Assembly (NCBI GenBank): GCA_021151825.1
Contig: JAGKWQ010000004.1
Coordinates: forward strand, 62,001-126,000
Length of the DNA stretch: 64,000 nucleotides
Direction: 5' to 3'
Source of the DNA: Cellvibrionaceae bacterium
GTDB lineage: Bacteria; Pseudomonadota; Gammaproteobacteria; Pseudomonadales; Cellvibrionaceae
In this document: positions 43,525 through 51,356 of the stretch, piece after piece
Numbering within the stretch: the stretch's first letter is position 1
How the letters are laid out: every line of letters starts with the position of its first letter
Notes under the pieces: model-generated
What the model was told of the DNA's origin: nothing
The model's input: the letters and a program-made list of their open reading frames with translations, nothing else
Databases searched by the model: none
Made by a program: the position numbers and the translations under genes

Positions 43525-44639
43525 AGTCCCAACTCCTCATACAGGCTCATGTAGCGGCGAGCGATAGCTGGCCAGGCATAACGCTGGCTAAAGGCTATGG
43601 CTGCTGCACGCATTTCCTGATATCGGGTGTCGCTCTGTTGGTGCAGGGCGAGTAACTCCGGGATATTCAGTTGCAAGGGAGAGGCCGGGAGTGCAATTAC
43701 TCCCAACCCGGATTCATCCACCAATCGCTGGAATGGCGGGATTGCGCTCAGTAATGGGATAAGCCCCGCGCTCATTGCTTCGATGGGCGCTATGCCAAAC
43801 CCTTCATGGCGCGAGAGGCAAACAAAGTAACTCGCCATAGCGATCAAGTCGCGTAATCGCTCGTTAGTGGGATTGCTCTCCAAATGCACCGCTCCGGCCA
43901 AGCCGAGGCTGGCGATATGCTTTTCAAGTTGTGGTTGGGTGAGGTCGAATTCCCGGCCAGCAAGAATCAAGCGCCACTCGGGAGCGTTTTTGTGCAGTTG
44001 CTGGAAATCCTGCAGGGTTTGCTCAATGCCTTTATTGGACGACCAGCGCCCAAAATAAATCATGCATGGTTGGCGTAATCTGGCACCGGCATCGGCAAAC
44101 TTTTCGATATCCACCCCGTTTTCGATCACTTCCAATTTGTTTTGATCAAGGATGGGTTCAAACAGGGTACCGTCGTTGCTACTGGTGGCAACCACACGAT
44201 TATAGGCTCGCGCAGACAGGCGGGTTACGGTATGGAAATAGGCGCGTTTGGCGCGTGAGGCAAAACTGGTATGAAAAAAACCGCCATGAGTAGACAGCAC
44301 CAGTGGTTTGCGATGCAACCAACGCGTTGCGGCGAGAAAATCGTAGAAGAAATCCACACCGTGGACATGCACCAAATCCACTTCAGCCAATTCTTTCAAT
44401 ACTTGCGGACACAGCGGATAGCGGCTGGACCCACTAAACGGCAAGCGAATTACCTCAATACCATCAATGTATTCACGTTTGGCCAAACGTTCATTGCGAT
44501 TGCGGAACAAGCGATCAAGCGTAATGATTTTTACTTGTTGGGTCGCCCGCTGTGCACGGGCGATGTTGCGCACCACTTCCTCCATACCTCCAATAGATGG
44601 CAAATACTGGCGAACTACGTGAGCGACACTAACGGCCAT
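43500..44639 (-). CDS. gumH: GT4 glycosyltransferase, GumH-like alpha-mannosyltransferase
   Basis: A 379-residue GT-B enzyme. VAHVVRQYLPSIGGMEEVVRN, VKIITLDRLF, GSSRYPLCPQVL, VDLVHVHGVDFFYDFLA, LSTHGGFFHTSFASRAKRAYF, ENGVDIEKFAD, MIYFGRWSSNKGI and FVCLSRHEGFGIAPIEAMSAGLIPLLS parallel GumH along its length. GumH transfers mannose from GDP-mannose (alpha-1,3) to the cellobiose-PP-lipid. The EX7E retaining motif (E in HEGFGIAPIEAMS) is present. It overlaps the GumE-like gene by 11 bp. Confidence 0.9.
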   Translation of the reverse strand: MAVSVAHVVRQYLPSIGGMEEVVRNIARAQRATQQVKIITLDRLFRNRNERLAKREYIDGIEVIRLPFSGSSRYPLCPQVLKELAEVDLVHVHGVDFFYDFLAATRWLHRKPLVLSTHGGFFHTSFASRAKRAYFHTVTRLSARAYNRVVATSSNDGTLFEPILDQNKLEVIENGVDIEKFADAGARLRQPCMIYFGRWSSNKGIEQTLQDFQQLHKNAPEWRLILAGREFDLTQPQLEKHIASLGLAGAVHLESNPTNERLRDLIAMASYFVCLSRHEGFGIAPIEAMSAGLIPLLSAIPPFQRLVDESGLGVIALPASPLQLNIPELLALHQQSDTRYQEMRAAAIAFSQRYAWPAIARRYMSLYEELGLCGSKQQQ

Positions 44640-45885
44640 AGTTAATTTCCTTTGGTTGGATCGGTAGAGCAGGCCCGGATTCGCGGGCGAGGGCGGGTCG
44701 TTGGATCAGGCAACCGACCAAAAACCACAATAAGGCTGAGGTTTTAAACGCAAATAATGAAGTTCCGCTCACACTCAGGATCAGCGCGGCATAAACGGCG
44801 ATAAATGCCCTGAACCGATGGGCGCGATCATCCGGATTGGGAAGCAACCAAAACCCGGCCCAGAGCAGTAGGCATAACGGCAAGCCAAAGCGGGAGATCA
44901 GATAGGCATAACCCATATCGCCATAGCTGGGCGCGAGGCCTAAACCCAACAGGCGTTGCAGGTCAAATTCTTCAAGCGCCCAGCCGCAGAGTGCCAGGCG
45001 ACCGGAAAAGCTATCGGTGTATTCGACGGTTGTGAAACCCAACGCCATAACCAGGGTTATACCGGCAAGTGGAGCGAGGCAGGCAAAGTAAAATGCCTTG
45101 CCCTGAAGAAATAAACGCATCGCAAACATGGTGGGAATGAGCACCAGTGCGAAACGTGAATCAGCAATAACAATCATCACGAACGCGGCAACCAGAAACC
45201 ATAATGCTTTGCGCCAGTCTTTGGCGTCATAAGACAGCGCCCATGCGCTGACAATAGTGGCAAAGTTACCGAGCGAAACCGGCTCTAGAAAAACTGAAGA
45301 AACGCGGTGGCTACCAAGGAGTCCCGGGAAAAAAGTCCGGCCTATGCCTTCAGGTCGAATGCCATTTAGCTGCAAGCGGCTTTCGCGGACGTAATCGGTA
45401 ACGGGAGTGATATTCCCGGTATTCAGGTAGTAACCGTAAATATCAAAAAAGCGCGTGTAGGTATCCAGCCAAAACATTTCAAAGGTACCTATGGCGATGA
45501 CCACCATACATATCCATTTCAATGCTCGTTCGGCCACATCCGGACGTCCGAGGTTGTAGCCTAGCCATAAAAACCATAAGGGGATAAGGATGTCGCGCAC
45601 AGCCTTCACATTGAACTGCCCGCTGGTGATACCGGCAAGGCAAAAAAACGCGCCTGAAATGGCCAGTACAGCAATTAATTGAACCGCCATCCGGCGCATC
45701 AGAATGGGCAGGCACGCGCCCATAATCAACGCTTCAGATGCCCCGACCACGGCGATCGAGGCGGGAAAACCAAACGTGTTGAGCAAACAGAGAAACGCCT
45801 GGTAGGTAACGGCAAAAACCAGAATCAGGCAGATATAAGTGTCTGCTTTCTGGTTAACCGGATTGCTGATACCAAGGGTGTTCAT
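44629..45885 (-). CDS. gumE: Exopolysaccharide polymerase-like membrane protein (GumE-like)
   Basis: 418 residues with about 11-12 membrane helices and one large periplasmic loop (about residues 150-205: YGYYLNTGNITPVTDYVRESRLQLNG, then PEGIGRTFFPGLLGSHRVSSV). This resembles Wzy/O-antigen ligase-type proteins. The loop Arg residues and the late GYAYLISRFGLPLCLL helix fit a polymerase that joins repeat units in the periplasm. No close motif fixes the family; the GumE label relies on order within the gum-like operon (between the export genes and gumH). Confidence 0.75.
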   Translation of the reverse strand: MNTLGISNPVNQKADTYICLILVFAVTYQAFLCLLNTFGFPASIAVVGASEALIMGACLPILMRRMAVQLIAVLAISGAFFCLAGITSGQFNVKAVRDILIPLWFLWLGYNLGRPDVAERALKWICMVVIAIGTFEMFWLDTYTRFFDIYGYYLNTGNITPVTDYVRESRLQLNGIRPEGIGRTFFPGLLGSHRVSSVFLEPVSLGNFATIVSAWALSYDAKDWRKALWFLVAAFVMIVIADSRFALVLIPTMFAMRLFLQGKAFYFACLAPLAGITLVMALGFTTVEYTDSFSGRLALCGWALEEFDLQRLLGLGLAPSYGDMGYAYLISRFGLPLCLLLWAGFWLLPNPDDRAHRFRAFIAVYAALILSVSGTSLFAFKTSALLWFLVGCLIQRPALARESGPALPIQPKEINYGR

Positions 45886-45918
45886 CGTCGTTTAACGCTC
45901 TTGATGGCAAAAGCCTCG

Positions 45919-46782
45919 TTACTCATAAAGAGCAACGCCCAATAACCGGACATTCAGGCTGCTCATACGCGCACAGATGCTGGCAAGTGCTTTGGTCTTG
46001 CTCTGATGGCGCTGGGCTACCAGTAATCCGATGCCTGTTTGGGCTGCTTGTAGCTGGGCATCGCGATTGGTATCCATTGGGGCGGTGTTAATCAGGGTTA
46101 TATCGAAACTGTTTTGTAATTCAATCAAACGTTGTTGGCTGGTCCGGTTGGCGAGCAATTCCTGGGGGTTTGGAACGGGGGTTCCAGCACCGATAAACCA
46201 CAAACCATCAACCTCGGCAACCGGTGATGCAATCAGCGAGCCGCGCCCTGCAAGGCCATCGGTTAAGCCCGGGCGATGCGAATTGTGGGCAAATAGTTGA
46301 TCGAGGCTGGGGTTGCGCAGGTTGCCGTCAATCAATAGTGTTTTCAGGCCGATTTGGGCAAAACTGATCGCAAGGTTGGCGGCCGTGAGTGCCAGCATTT
46401 TCGGGTTTTCCGCCCCTAATAATGTCAAACCGGCACCGGGGCGCGAGTTGAAATAGCGCAACATCAATTCACTACGCAGACTGCGCACCGCTTCAGAGCG
46501 AACGGAATCCGGCGCAAATAAACAATGCAATTCACGGGCAAGGGGGCTAGTACTGGTGGGGGTAGGTGTATAAGCAAATTGCTCTGCAATAACTGCACTG
46601 ACATCCTCCTGTGATACCAGGCCCAGTTTGAGCGCCGCAGCACCGAATCTCAGCCCATATTTTTTTTGGGCGATAGCAATGCGTGGCAAGTCCTTATCAT
46701 CCAGTTTGCCTCTGGCAACCAGCATCGAACCTATTTTAGAGGGTAACTGTGGCGGGTTTAACGCCTGTGCAAAATCGTTCAT
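45919..46782 (-). CDS. EpsG-type BY-kinase homologue with lost ATP-binding motifs (probable pseudokinase)
   Basis: 287 residues from the ATG at 46782 (GGAGGT upstream, ATGA overlap with the gumC-like gene). An N-terminal GspE/MshE-N-like domain (KIGSMLVARGKLDDKDL, then LVSQEDVSAVIAEQF) precedes a CpsD/CapB-type domain recognisable by SEAVRSLRSELMLRYF, LTAANLAISFAQIGLKTLLID, PNPQELLANR and FDITLINTAP. Walker A (normally GEGKS) reads KMLAL, Walker A' (DxD) reads DGN, Walker B (IDTPP) reads INTAP, and no tyrosine cluster ends the protein. It may act as a structural partner of the GumC-like protein rather than as a kinase. Confidence 0.8.
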   Translation of the reverse strand: MNDFAQALNPPQLPSKIGSMLVARGKLDDKDLPRIAIAQKKYGLRFGAAALKLGLVSQEDVSAVIAEQFAYTPTPTSTSPLARELHCLFAPDSVRSEAVRSLRSELMLRYFNSRPGAGLTLLGAENPKMLALTAANLAISFAQIGLKTLLIDGNLRNPSLDQLFAHNSHRPGLTDGLAGRGSLIASPVAEVDGLWFIGAGTPVPNPQELLANRTSQQRLIELQNSFDITLINTAPMDTNRDAQLQAAQTGIGLLVAQRHQSKTKALASICARMSSLNVRLLGVALYE

Positions 46783-48137
46783 GACCGTACCTCCGATACT
46801 CCAAGGGGGATACATGTGAGTAGTGGTAGATCCAGATCAGACTCGATATCCGCATTTGTGCGGATACGCTGATCCAGCCACTCCCACACCAGCACTGCTG
46901 CAACTCCCGCCAGCACGCCACCCACCAGCGCCAGAATCAAGGTAATGGCGAGTTTGGACGGCGTCGGATTATTGGGGGCAATTGCAGGGTTTAACACAGC
47001 GATATCTGTAGTCGATATCTGGCTTTCCAAATGGGTTTGGGCGCTGCGGGCAAGTGCTGAATCGTAAGCGGCCTGAGCGTTATCAACTTCCTGTTGAAAC
47101 AACGCTAACTCGTTTTTGTGGCGATTCAATTGCAACACCAATTCTTTTTGCGCCGCCAATTCTTTCTGGATTTGCTCTTCGCGCGCTTTGGATAACTCCA
47201 CCGAAGAACGCAGGCTACCGCTGATCAACTCTAACAGGCGTTTGAGCTGTTGTTTCAGCTGCGCCACTTCAGTCCGGGCTTGTGCGTAATGGGGGTGGTT
47301 TTCTCCAACCTGATTGCCCAAATCGCGCAATGTTGCTTCTGCACGCGCAAGCTCGCCCGCCAATTGTTGTACTTGGGGATTGTCCATAGCGCGACTTTCC
47401 GGATCGATTTTTTGCGTCGCAATTTGATCGCGACGGTTTTGGGAATTGATACGCTCGGTTTGCGCGGCCATTAATTGTGTCGACAGTTCAGACAGTCTTG
47501 TCGATTCAAGATCCAGACGATCCGGGCTGGCAATGATTTTGTGTTCTTCGCGATAAGCAGAGAGTTTGTTTTGACGATCAGTGAGGTCGGTTCTGAGGCT
47601 GGTTAATTGGGCTTTGTACCACTCACTGGTTTGGCGGGCTGGCTCGATACGCATTTCAAGATTGGTGTACATATAAGCTTGCGCAAACGCATTAGCCACA
47701 TCTGCTGCCAGTACGGGATCTTTCGACTTGAAGGCAATACTCAGCACATTGCTATCGCGTTTAGGTAGTACTTCCAGGCCTTGGCCAAGAAAAGCTTGCA
47801 GTTGCCGGCGGTTGGATTCCTCATCCGGCATTACTGGTAAACCGGTGGCCGCCAGCAGTTTTTGCTGGCCGATTTGATCAATCACTTTGTTGATAACGGT
47901 GCGGCTACGAATAATATCTGCCTGGGTGGCGATATAGCCGGTCATCAGCCGGGCAGGTTGTAGTTGACCACTAATTGGGTCCATTCCGCGGCCATCCACA
48001 ATCAGTTCGGTGATTCCGGTAAAAGTTCGTGGAGTCAGCAGATTGGCGGCCACTGCAAGGCACAACGCCACTCCGGTTGTGATCAGAATTACCCACTTAC
48101 GGGCAAATAAAATGGCCAAAAGGCTATTGATAGTCAT
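46779..48137 (-). CDS. gumC: Polysaccharide co-polymerase (Wzz/GumC-like)
   Basis: A 452-residue inner-membrane protein with an N-terminal helix (WVILITTGVALCLAVAANLL) and a C-terminal helix (LAITLILALVGGVLAGVAAVLVW), and a long periplasmic coiled region between (about 150-400, with NRRDQIATQK and QQLKRLLELIS). The PNPTPSKLA motif sits just before the second helix, as in Wzz/Wzc proteins. No kinase domain is fused, so it pairs with the separate EpsG-type protein encoded next. It controls chain length and couples to the GumB-like exporter. Confidence 0.88.
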   Translation of the reverse strand: MTINSLLAILFARKWVILITTGVALCLAVAANLLTPRTFTGITELIVDGRGMDPISGQLQPARLMTGYIATQADIIRSRTVINKVIDQIGQQKLLAATGLPVMPDEESNRRQLQAFLGQGLEVLPKRDSNVLSIAFKSKDPVLAADVANAFAQAYMYTNLEMRIEPARQTSEWYKAQLTSLRTDLTDRQNKLSAYREEHKIIASPDRLDLESTRLSELSTQLMAAQTERINSQNRRDQIATQKIDPESRAMDNPQVQQLAGELARAEATLRDLGNQVGENHPHYAQARTEVAQLKQQLKRLLELISGSLRSSVELSKAREEQIQKELAAQKELVLQLNRHKNELALFQQEVDNAQAAYDSALARSAQTHLESQISTTDIAVLNPAIAPNNPTPSKLAITLILALVGGVLAGVAAVLVWEWLDQRIRTNADIESDLDLPLLTCIPLGVSEVRS

Positions 48138-48167
48138 CGCGGCTCTCCGTTTAACCTTTGCGGCTAA

Positions 48168-48965
48168 TTAAAACAGGCTTTCCTTCACAATCAGTACGTC
48201 ACCGTCCTGAATGAGATCTTCAGGTTTGGCGCGCAGCTCTTTTACTGAACCATTCGGTTGAACCCGTAACAAGCGCAGGCTGGACTCACTACCGCGCGCG
48301 GTTGGGCCACCGCCAGTTCCCAAGGCCTGCATAACATTTAATGGGCGATCCAGTAGATACATACCCGGTTTATTTACTTCGCCGTTCAGATAAAAACGGC
48401 CTTCACCGGGGATATAAAGCGTATCGCCATGTTGCAACCAGATCGGGCGGGCATCGCTGGCATCCAGATTCAACAGTTGCTGCAAATCGTATTCGGTGCG
48501 TTCCTGGGCGCCATTACGAACCCGGGTGAGTACAATCTTTTCACTACCACCCTGGGCAACACCACCCGCCCAGGCCAAGGCTTGGGTAAGGCTGGTTGGA
48601 CCTTCCAATACCAGTTTTCCAGGGCGATTAACCTTGCCCAGGATGGAAACTATCTGGCTGCGGTATTGGGTTACTAACAAATTGACTTGTGGATTCTTTA
48701 AAAAATCACCACTGCGATAGCGTTCGGCAACAAGGCGAGCAGCTTCAGCGGTGGTTTTTCCTGCGATTACCTGTTCGCCAATCAACGCAACAGTTACCGT
48801 ACCCTGTTCACTGACCTGCGCATCGGTAGTCAACTCCGGTTGACCATAAACGGTAATACGAACTTCATCGCCAGTACCTAACCGGTAGGCTGTTTCTGCG
48901 GCTAGCGATAAGGTGGGTAATAGCGCCAATAACGCGAACGAACAACATTGCCAAAAACACTTCAT
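48168..48965 (-). CDS. gumB: Outer-membrane polysaccharide export protein (OPX, GumB-like)
   Basis: A 265-residue periplasmic/outer-membrane export protein. Signal peptide (SFALLALLPTLSLAA), Poly_export domain (YRLGTGDEVRITVYGQPEL, about 27-110) and two SLBB domains (VSILGKVNRPGKL, FYLNGEVNKPGMYLLDRPLNVMQAL). There is no cysteine at the cleavage site and no C-terminal amphipathic helix after the last SLBB, unlike Wza (about 380 residues). It therefore belongs with short OPX proteins that need a partner barrel. CAGGGA precedes the ATG. It is the first gene of the minus-strand gum-like operon, which runs to 38986 with mostly overlapping genes. Confidence 0.87.
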   Translation of the reverse strand: MKCFWQCCSFALLALLPTLSLAAETAYRLGTGDEVRITVYGQPELTTDAQVSEQGTVTVALIGEQVIAGKTTAEAARLVAERYRSGDFLKNPQVNLLVTQYRSQIVSILGKVNRPGKLVLEGPTSLTQALAWAGGVAQGGSEKIVLTRVRNGAQERTEYDLQQLLNLDASDARPIWLQHGDTLYIPGEGRFYLNGEVNKPGMYLLDRPLNVMQALGTGGGPTARGSESSLRLLRVQPNGSVKELRAKPEDLIQDGDVLIVKESLF

Positions 48966-49328
48966 CTAGGTTCCCTGAGCAGTTAACAAAAAAGACTGCG
49001 TTTGGCTTTGCAAAAGCGGGGCCGATTTTCGCAAAGTCGCGAAAGACCTTTGGAAAATGCGATCTTGTTCAGGTTGATTTTGGTTTGGAGAATAAAAAAA
49101 TAGCTTTTAATGGGTGAAAGTAAGAATCCCACCCATGGAAAAGGTGGGTTTTTTAACGATTTGTACATTTTTGGTGCACTGGCGTGTAAATTTATTCTTC
49201 AGGTGTGGCGGGATCAAATAAATTGCTGCTACTCATGAGTTTTTTGGCGTAGAAGGTATTTAGGGCCTTGGTGTACAATGCGCGCCTATTTTTTATCCTT
49301 CCCACCCTTCCTAACTCAGGACTTATCT
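48966..49328. promoter_or_regulatory. Divergent control region between gumB-like operon and glyA
   Basis: A 363-bp region with no credible gene. It must hold both promoters. Visible elements are an inverted repeat TTTCGC-N6-GCGAAA (49027-49044), which is a candidate operator for the gum-like operon, and a plus-strand intrinsic terminator at 49128-49154 with a competing upstream arm. A TACAAT hexamer lies at 49274-49279 and could be the -10 for glyA, without a good -35. Confidence 0.5.
49128..49154 (+). terminator. Orphan intrinsic terminator upstream of glyA
   Basis: The stem CCCACC/GGTGGG is followed by six T, pointing toward glyA. The upstream TGGGTG (49111-49116) can pair with CACCCA (49130-49135) instead, so two exclusive hairpins are possible. 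No plus-strand gene precedes it in this gap. Confidence 0.6.
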
Positions 49329-50594
49329 ATGTTTGATAAAAGCCAGACTATTGCTTCTTTCGACCCCGAAATCTGGGACAGTATCCAGAATGAAGGTAAA
49401 CGCCAGGAAGAGCATATTGAGCTGATCGCCTCGGAAAACTACACCAGTCCACTGGTAATTGCTGCTCAGGGAACCAAACTGACCAACAAATACGCAGAAG
49501 GCTACCCGGGCAAGCGTTATTACGGTGGTTGTGAGTATGTGGATGTCACTGAGTCTCTGGCAATTTCCCGTGCCAAAGAATTGTTTGGTGCTGATTACGC
49601 CAACGTGCAACCACACTCGGGTTCACAAGCAAACTCTGCTGTTTACGCAGCACTTTGTGCACCGGGTGACACTGTATTAGGTATGAGCCTGGCGCATGGT
49701 GGCCACTTGACCCACGGTGCGAAAGTGAGCTTCTCTGGTAAAATTTACAATGCTGTGCAATATGGTCTAAACCCCGAGACTGGTCTGGTTGATTACGACG
49801 AGATCGAGCGTTTGGCCGTTGAGCATAAGCCAAAAATGATCGTTGCAGGTTTCTCTGCGTATTCCCAGGTATTGGATTGGCAACGTTTCCGCGACATCGC
49901 TGATAAAGTAGGCGCTTACCTGTTTGTAGATATGGCCCACGTGGCTGGTTTGGTAGCTGCCGGTTTGTATCCAAACCCGGTGCAAATTGCTGACGTAACC
50001 ACCACCACCACTCACAAAACCCTGCGCGGCCCACGCGGCGGTATCATCCTTGCGAAAGCGAACGAAGAGCTTGAGAAGAAACTCAACTCGGCAGTATTTC
50101 CTGGCGGTCAGGGTGGTCCTTTGATGCATGTAATTGCAGCCAAAGCGATCAGCTTCAAAGAAGCGATGACTCCTGAATACAAAGCTTATCAACAACAAGT
50201 AGTGAAAAACGCCAAGGCGATGGCTGCTACTTTTATTGAGCGTGGCATTAACATTGTGTCTGGTGGTACTGAAAATCACCTGATGCTGGTTGACCTGATT
50301 GGTAAAGCGTACAGCGGTAAAGATGCTGACGAGGCATTGGGCAAAGCGCATATCACTGTGAACAAAAACGCTGTACCTAACGATCCACGTTCACCGTTCG
50401 TAACCTCCGGTATCCGTGTGGGTACGCCGGCAATTACTACCCGCGGTTTCAAAGAAGCAGAATCAATCCAGCTCACCCATTGGATTTGTGACATCTTTGC
50501 AGCGCTGGAAGCAGGCAATGCGGACGTTGTGATTGCCGATGTAAAAGGCAAAGTGGCTGATTTGTGTAAGAAGTTCCCGGTTTACGCTGACTAA
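49329..50594 (+). CDS. glyA: Serine hydroxymethyltransferase
   Basis: A 421-residue PLP enzyme converting serine and tetrahydrofolate to glycine and 5,10-methylene-tetrahydrofolate in the cytoplasm. Family stretches are HIELIASENYTS, YAEGYPGKRYYGGCE, QPHSGSQAN, HGGHLTHG, the PLP lysine in TTTTHKTLRGPRGG, and the C-terminal RSPFVTSGIRVGTPAITTRG. The ATG at 49329, with AGGA upstream, gives the normal family length; an earlier in-frame ATG at 49278 is not needed. Codon use is strongly biased, as expected for a highly expressed gene. It is monocistronic with its own terminator. Confidence 0.97.
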   Translation: MFDKSQTIASFDPEIWDSIQNEGKRQEEHIELIASENYTSPLVIAAQGTKLTNKYAEGYPGKRYYGGCEYVDVTESLAISRAKELFGADYANVQPHSGSQANSAVYAALCAPGDTVLGMSLAHGGHLTHGAKVSFSGKIYNAVQYGLNPETGLVDYDEIERLAVEHKPKMIVAGFSAYSQVLDWQRFRDIADKVGAYLFVDMAHVAGLVAAGLYPNPVQIADVTTTTTHKTLRGPRGGIILAKANEELEKKLNSAVFPGGQGGPLMHVIAAKAISFKEAMTPEYKAYQQQVVKNAKAMAATFIERGINIVSGGTENHLMLVDLIGKAYSGKDADEALGKAHITVNKNAVPNDPRSPFVTSGIRVGTPAITTRGFKEAESIQLTHWICDIFAALEAGNADVVIADVKGKVADLCKKFPVYAD

Positions 50595-50618
50595 TCTATC
50601 TGGATTTGCAGAGTGAAA

Positions 50619-50646
50619 AAGCCGCCTCAATAGGCGGCTTTTTTTA
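50619..50646 (+). terminator. Terminator of glyA
   Basis: AAGCCGCCT/AGGCGGCTT stem, 4-nt loop and a T run, 24 bp after the stop. Confidence 0.92.
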
Positions 50647-51356
50647 TATGGCCCGAAAAGCGCTGAATTATGTTCGATTACCAAATTCTATTGAGCTGAT
50701 AAATAGGGCTTATTACTTTATCGACTGAGTAGTTTTACCCAAATTCAGATTATTCATATAACAAAAAGAATAAAATTTAATTATAAATAGAATATTTTGT
50801 TAAAAATGTAATAAAAACTTGTATTGTGGCGTTCAATACATCTACAATTTGCTTAACTTGTGAACACAAAGAGATTTTTGATGTTTTGTGTGCCATTTTG
50901 GTGTTGTTATCAGAAAGGCATAAGAAATAGTAAAAATTTTAAGGTTCCCAGGTTTTGGTTCATGTATTTGGTCGCGAAGGTAATGCGATAAAGATACTGG
51001 ATCTGGCGCGGTCTGCGCCTATCAAAAGGAGGCCTAAACGGCACTCGCACAAAAGGCACTTGCTGCTTAAACGTTTTTCCAGCCAATAAGGATGCTCAGG
51101 ATTCAGATGAACCCTGCAGTACAGCTGTAGCTTGCAATCCAGATTCACAGTTTTGCGCTGGCTAAATTAGCCGGTCCGGGGATTTGCACGCTTAAAAAAT
51201 CATATCGGGTTTTCACCCACGTACAGAACTGGGCTTTTCACAGCCTCGGCAGGGCGTCTTCATGCCTGAAAAAGTGTACGCGGGCAGGAATTGGAACATC
51301 AGGGGGGATTTCAATTTACGGAAGCTCATCGGCAACTTCATTTGAGACAACGACAC
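50647..51356. other. 710-bp intergenic region before the first metallopeptidase gene
   Basis: No convincing gene on either strand. The first 300 bp is very AT-rich. From about 50990 it becomes GC-richer and contains several hairpins: GGCGC/GCGCC at 51005-51019, GGCTAAATTAGCC at about 51160-51172 and GGGT/ACCC at about 51210. It may be a long structured leader of the downstream gene or contain a small RNA; no known riboswitch consensus was matched. Confidence 0.45.

Noticed and set aside
49767..50351. 194-codon minus-strand frame inside glyA
   Set aside because: Opposite a complete, strongly codon-biased housekeeping gene; no family recognised.
50960..51148. 62-codon minus-strand frame in the intergenic region
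   Set aside because: Cys/Leu/Arg-rich with no start signal and no recognisable pattern; treated as chance.
50990..51290. Possible c-di-GMP riboswitch before the metallopeptidase gene
   Set aside because: The conserved CACGCACAGGGCAAACC-type core and the GNRA receptor are not present.
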